8,812 nt of DNA, taken from the NCBI GenBank assembly GCA_035539855.1, contig DATLHO010000126.1, positions 1 through 8,812 of the forward strand. Direction: 5' to 3'. Positions within the stretch are counted from its first letter, which is position 1. Each line of letters begins with the position of its first letter. The position numbers and the translations under genes are program-made. Source of the stretch: DATLHO01 sp035539855 (GTDB taxonomy: Bacteria; Bacteroidota; Ignavibacteria; OLB7). Below are positions 5,578 to 8,812 of the stretch, piece by piece. The notes below the pieces were generated by a model. The model did not search any database, had not been told where the DNA came from, and saw only the letters and a program-made list of their open reading frames with translations.

Positions 5578-7695
5578 CTACAGGACGATGATCGCGCCGC
5601 TGCGACGGCCGCCGCAGCTCTTCACCTGGTAGATGTACACGCCGGCCGGAACCCGCACGCCCGCGTTGTTCGTCAGGTCCCACGTGATCGTCGTGCCGGT
5701 GCCGAGGTAGTTCGTCAGCAGCGTCTTGACGATCATGCCGCTGGTCGAATAGATGTACGCCGACGCCGCGCACGCCGCGCCCGAGGCGATCGTGAAGCTC
5801 GCCGACGTGCTCGTCGGATTCGGCGTCGCCTCGGTCATCGTGAAGCCGGTCGACTCCGGTCCGGAGGCGAACGTCGCCGTCGACGGCAGCGCGACGACGT
5901 GCGAGGTGTCGAACGCCTCGTACGCGCCGTCGGTGATGCGGTAGACGATCGTGTAGACACGGCCGGCCGCGGCCGCCTCGGCGCGCAACTGGAAGGTGCG
6001 CTCGGCGGGGCTCACGTCGAGCGAATCGGCGACGATGTCGCCGGCAAGATCTCCCGGAACGACGCCGGTGTCGGCGTCGCTCGAGGTGATCGCGTCGAGC
6101 TCGACGCGCGTCGAGCATCCGCCGCTCGTCGCGACGGTCGCGTTGATTGCCACGAGCGCGCGCACGCTCGAGCTGATCACCGAGCGATTGAGCGTCACCG
6201 CGAGCGACGGCGGCGGCGCGATCGTCACGATGGCGGCATCGGAGGTGACCGGCGCGCCGCATCCGGTGACGACGACGTCGTAGCTGCCGGCGTCATCGAT
6301 CGTCGCGTCGGTGATCGTGTAGGTGCTCGCCGTCGCAAGGCCGATGTCGACACCTCCCTTGCGCCACTGGTACGTGATCGGCGCGGAGCCCAGCGCGGTC
6401 GCGGTCGCCTCGAGGGTGGTCGAGTAACCGGTGCAGATCGCGATCGACGCCGGCTGGCCGGTGATCGTCGGCGCAGAGCCCACGGTGAGCGCGGCCGTCG
6501 CGGTCGTGTCGGCGCCGCAGGAGTTGCTGAAGATCGCGCGGTAGAGGCCGCCGTCCTGCGATGCGCTCGCGGTGAACGAGAGCGTCGTCGACGTCTCGCC
6601 CGCGATCTCGCTCCAGGCCGAGCCGCCGTCGGTCGAGACCTGCCACAGCACCGTGGCCGCAGGGCTGGCCGTGGCCGCGACGATGAAGGTCGCCGTCTGG
6701 CCGTCGCAGATCTCGTTGGCGATCGGCTCGGTCGTCACCGTCGGCGCGTACGTCACCGCGAGGCTCGCCGGGTCGGTCGTGATCGTACCGCAGCCGCCGT
6801 TGGTGAGGATCATCCGATAGAGATTGCCGTCGTGCGACGGATCGGCGGTGAACGCGAGGGTCGCGGTCGTCGCGCCGTCGACGGTCGTCCACGAGCCGCC
6901 GGCGTCGGTCGAGACCTCCCAGCGATAGACGGGGGAGCCGACCGCGGCCACCACGGCCGCGAACGTGGCGGTCGTGCCCGCGCAGACCGCGGCGTTGGCC
7001 GGGCCGCTGAAGAGGTAGCTGCTCTGGGTCGTGATCGTCGCCGCGTCGGTCGTGTCGCTGCCGTTGGCGTTGGTGTAGACGTTGCGATACTGGTAGCCGG
7101 TGATGCCCGTCGTCGAGCTCATCAGCAGCGTGTCGGAATCGCGACCCTGCCAGACGGTCTCATCGGCCCACGTCGCGCCGTCGTCGGTCGAGACCTGCCA
7201 GTGCGCGGTCGGCACCGGCGAGCCTGACGCGGCCGAGCGCAGCACGATGTTCGGTCCCTCGCACAGCGTGACGCTCTGCGGATGCAGCGTCACCGTCGGA
7301 GCGGTGCCGCTCTGCGTGATGTTGACGGTGACCGTCCGGCTGTTGCCGCAGCCGTCGCCGGAGATCGTGATCGTGACCTGCGTCGCGCCGTCGCCGTTGT
7401 GCGTGTAGACGACCCAGCCGGCATCGATGTATGATTTGAACGTGCTCACCGGCGAGCCGCCCGCGGCCGTACCGAGCACGTAGAGCGTGCCGTTGGTGAA
7501 GGACACGTTCCGGTTGGACATGTCGCCGCCGCACATACCCGCCTGGTCGACGGTGGCGAGGGTGATCGAGCCACCGGGACTGATCGTGTAGGAGGTCTGG
7601 CCGAAAGCCGTCGACGAGGTGGACGCAAGGAAGAGCAGCGTGAGCGCGAACAGCGCGGCCACGCCTCTTGCCAGGCGTGTCGTGAATGATGCCAT
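5578..7695 (-). CDS. Secreted multi-domain Ig-like protein with T9SS sorting domain
   Basis: A 705-residue protein from the ATG at 7693-7695. The longer frame to 8040 would run through the promoter and into the mutase gene, so it was rejected. Residues 1-33 form a signal peptide (RLARGVAALFALTLLFLAST, then a cut near AFGQ). A domain at about 34-131 is followed by four Ig-like modules (about 134-223, 226-316, 318-406, 408-493). The modules share a W-x-V-S-T-D-x-G-x-x-W core or its relative and a late Y-R or Y-D strand. Modules 2-4 carry a cysteine pair (C238/C302, C330/C393, C421/C479); module 1 has only C145. Residues 494-611 resemble the 'RVYTIVYRITD' domain common in cell-surface proteins. 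Residues 620-705 are a type A sorting domain (EATPNPTS, then IYSTSGMIV, then PAGVYIYQV), which directs T9SS export and anchoring. Adhesion or surface-layer roles are likely but unproven. The ligand is unknown. Confidence 0.85.
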   Translation of the reverse strand: MASFTTRLARGVAALFALTLLFLASTSSTAFGQTSYTISPGGSITLATVDQAGMCGGDMSNRNVSFTNGTLYVLGTAAGGSPVSTFKSYIDAGWVVYTHNGDGATQVTITISGDGCGNSRTVTVNITQSGTAPTVTLHPQSVTLCEGPNIVLRSAASGSPVPTAHWQVSTDDGATWADETVWQGRDSDTLLMSSTTGITGYQYRNVYTNANGSDTTDAATITTQSSYLFSGPANAAVCAGTTATFAAVVAAVGSPVYRWEVSTDAGGSWTTVDGATTATLAFTADPSHDGNLYRMILTNGGCGTITTDPASLAVTYAPTVTTEPIANEICDGQTATFIVAATASPAATVLWQVSTDGGSAWSEIAGETSTTLSFTASASQDGGLYRAIFSNSCGADTTATAALTVGSAPTITGQPASIAICTGYSTTLEATATALGSAPITYQWRKGGVDIGLATASTYTITDATIDDAGSYDVVVTGCGAPVTSDAAIVTIAPPPSLAVTLNRSVISSSVRALVAINATVATSGGCSTRVELDAITSSDADTGVVPGDLAGDIVADSLDVSPAERTFQLRAEAAAAGRVYTIVYRITDGAYEAFDTSHVVALPSTATFASGPESTGFTMTEATPNPTSTSASFTIASGAACAASAYIYSTSGMIVKTLLTNYLGTGTTITWDLTNNAGVRVPAGVYIYQVKSCGGRRSGAIIVL

Positions 7696-7800
7696 AGCGA
7701 AATGCCCGTTGAGAGTAAAGTGGGTTCCGCCCCTCGTGGGGAAGGCTCTGCGGAGAAATGAAGCAGGGCGGCAGGCGGACCGGGACCTTGGACTGGGACG

Positions 7801-7829
7801 CAAAGATAGCCGAATCGTGAGACCGGCAA
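7801..7829 (-). promoter_or_regulatory. FCB-type promoter (TTG-N18-TATCTTTG) of the Ig-like gene
   Basis: On the minus strand TTG (7827-7829) is followed after 18 bases by TATCTTTG (7801-7808), an exact TAnnTTTG -7 box at nearly canonical spacing. It predicts a leader of roughly 100 bases before the ATG at 7695 and confirms that start. This is the best promoter in the window. Confidence 0.7.
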
Positions 7830-7972
7830 GCGCCATGTCTCCATATGGTGTCGTCGCGGATCCGGCGAAACCGCACCGGAGCATGCCCTTCGACGGTTCG
7901 TTTCGAGTTGTCACCGAAACCACGCCGCCCGCGGCCCGCCGCGGCCCGGCCGGGATTGCCCCGATGCGTATG

Positions 7973-8002
7973 TTGAGAACGCGAAGCCAGCATTTACCTC
8001 TG
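7973..8002 (+). promoter_or_regulatory. FCB-type promoter (TTG-N19-TACCTCTG) of the mutase gene
   Basis: TTG (7973-7975) is followed after exactly 19 bases by TACCTCTG (7995-8002), one mismatch from TAnnTTTG and from the TACCTTTG boxes upstream of two other genes. The mutase ATG starts at 8012, only 9 bases after the box. Transcription would therefore begin a few bases before the start codon, leaving almost no leader, which agrees with the lack of a Shine-Dalgarno site. Confidence 0.55.
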
Positions 8003-8011
8003 TGATGCATC

Positions 8012-8812
8012 ATGAGCAACGAGCGCAAGGTGTTCCGCACCGATTCGGGAATCGAGATCCCACCCTACCTCGCACCCGGCAACGGCCACGCGCCGGAGCC
8101 AGCCGAGGCGCGCGCCGCAACGGTCGACCGGCCGGGCGAGTATCCGTTCACGCGCGGCGTTTATCCGACGATGTACCGCTCGCGTCTGTGGACGATGCGC
8201 ATGTACGCAGGCTTCGGCACTGCCGAGGAATCCAACGCCCGCTACCGCTATCTGCTCTCGCAGGGCGTCACCGGACTGTCGGTCGCCTTCGACCTTCCGA
8301 CACAGATCGGCTATGACAGCGATCACGCGATGTCCGAGGGAGAGGTCGGCAAGGTGGGCGTCGCGATCGATTCGCTCGCGGACATGGAGATGCTCTTCGA
8401 CGGCATCGCGCTCGCCGACGTCTCGACGTCGATGACGATCAACGCGACGGCCGCGACGCTCCTGGCGATGTACGCGGCACTGGCGCGCAAGCAGGGCGCC
8501 GACCTCGCGCAGCTCAGCGGAACGGTGCAGAACGACATCCTCAAGGAGTACGCCGCGCGCGGCACCTACATCTACCCGCCGCGCCCGTCGATGCGTCTGA
8601 TCACCGACATGTTCGCCTGGTGCGCGCGCGAGCTGCCGAGCTGGAACACAATCTCGATCAGCGGCTACCATATCCGCGAGGCCGGCTCGACCGCCGTGCA
8701 GGAGGTCGCCTTCACGCTCTCGAACGCCATCGCCTACACCCAGGCCGCCATCGACGCCGGACTCGATGTCGACACGTTCGCATCGCGGCTGAGCTTCTTC
8801 TTCAACATCCAC
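8012..8812 (+). CDS. mcmA: Methylmalonyl-CoA mutase, catalytic (TIM-barrel) part, 5' portion
   Basis: 267 residues from the ATG at 8012 to the window edge. An in-frame TGA at 8003-8005 limits upstream extension. The sequence follows the mutase family closely: YPFTRGVYPTMY at 44-55, RMYAGFGTAEESN at 63-75, GLSVAFDLPTQ at 88-98, SGTVQNDILKE at 169-179 and SISGYHIREAGS at 215-226. By alignment with the Propionibacterium enzyme from memory, Y65, T171, Q173, R183 and H220 fall at the substrate-site positions Y89, T195, Q197, R207 and H244. Tyr and Arg at the first and fourth separate methylmalonyl-CoA mutases from isobutyryl-CoA mutases. The enzyme is adenosylcobalamin-dependent and interconverts (R)-methylmalonyl-CoA and succinyl-CoA in propionate metabolism. 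The B12-binding domain lies beyond the window, if it is in the same chain. Confidence 0.93.
   Translation, partial: MSNERKVFRTDSGIEIPPYLAPGNGHAPEPAEARAATVDRPGEYPFTRGVYPTMYRSRLWTMRMYAGFGTAEESNARYRYLLSQGVTGLSVAFDLPTQIGYDSDHAMSEGEVGKVGVAIDSLADMEMLFDGIALADVSTSMTINATAATLLAMYAALARKQGADLAQLSGTVQNDILKEYAARGTYIYPPRPSMRLITDMFAWCARELPSWNTISISGYHIREAGSTAVQEVAFTLSNAIAYTQAAIDAGLDVDTFASRLSFFFNIH

Larger units (their letters stand above)
7696..8011. other. Divergent intergenic region
   Basis: This 316-bp gap lies between two genes that point away from each other. It holds one FCB-type promoter for each side (7801-7829 minus, 7973-8002 plus). A small CCCC-TCGT-GGGG hairpin at 7731-7742 falls in the leader of the Ig-like gene. 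A very GC-rich stretch (about 7924-7952) lies in the centre. No credible small gene or RNA gene was seen. Confidence 0.6.

Noticed and set aside
6603..7200. Repeated DNA considered as a CRISPR array
   Set aside because: The repeats are about 275-280 bases apart, in frame and encode the W-x-V-S-T-D core of Ig-like modules.
5419..7227. Second 602-codon open frame on the plus strand
   Set aside because: It is antisense to the Ig-like gene; its Arg-rich product has no recognisable fold. The equal length to the previous frame is a coincidence.
7696..8040. 115-codon upstream extension of the Ig-like gene
   Set aside because: It would overlap the mutase start, span the promoter at 7801-7829 and bury the signal peptide inside the protein.
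7994..8812. Long minus-strand frame opposite the mutase
   Set aside because: The plus strand encodes a clear methylmalonyl-CoA mutase with catalytic residues in place; the minus frame is its shadow.

Overview
The window looks like a GC-rich bacterium of the Bacteroidota/Chlorobiota (FCB) group. Kapabacteria- or Ignavibacteria-like lineages would fit, but the exact lineage cannot be fixed from this sequence. Two independent signs agree. One protein ends in a type A sorting domain of the type IX secretion system (T9SS), and a decayed second copy lies at 379-555. In addition, three genes are preceded by exact TAnnTTTG boxes (TACCTTTG twice, TATCTTTG once) and a fourth by a one-mismatch version (TACCTCTG). 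TAnnTTTG is the -7 element of Bacteroidota-type sigma factors. Clear Shine-Dalgarno sites are scarce, which also fits.

Layout: (1) 1-162 is the 3' end of an unidentified plus-strand gene, followed by a strong hairpin inside a 158-bp dispersed repeat. (2) 340-784 is gene debris on the minus strand: the first ~54 codons of an IS66-like transposase joined to a decayed T9SS C-terminal domain. (3) 785-2600 (minus) is a two-gene operon for an exported beta-propeller-like protein and an exported thioredoxin-fold protein with a CVDC site. Parts of it have visibly lower GC than the rest. (4) 2680-3573 (minus) is a LuxR-type HTH regulator. (5) 3617-3837 holds the second copy of the 158-bp repeat plus more inverted repeats. 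(6) 3845-5389 (minus) is a FAD oxidoreductase with a C-terminal Rieske [2Fe-2S] domain. (7) 5578-7695 (minus) is a secreted protein of Ig-like modules with a T9SS sorting domain. (8) 7696-8011 is a divergent intergenic region with a promoter for each side. (9) 8012-8812 (plus) is the 5' part of a methylmalonyl-CoA mutase gene.

The propeller and thioredoxin genes overlap by 8 bp and share a promoter, so they probably act together outside the cytoplasm. The LuxR regulator directly upstream, with its own promoter, is a plausible but unproven controller. The Rieske-FAD enzyme, the Ig-like surface protein and the mutase look like independent transcription units. Directly repeated 158-bp elements flank the segment with the transposase debris, the low-GC operon and the regulator, which suggests it was acquired or rearranged as a block. 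No RNA genes, CRISPR array or complete mobile element were seen.
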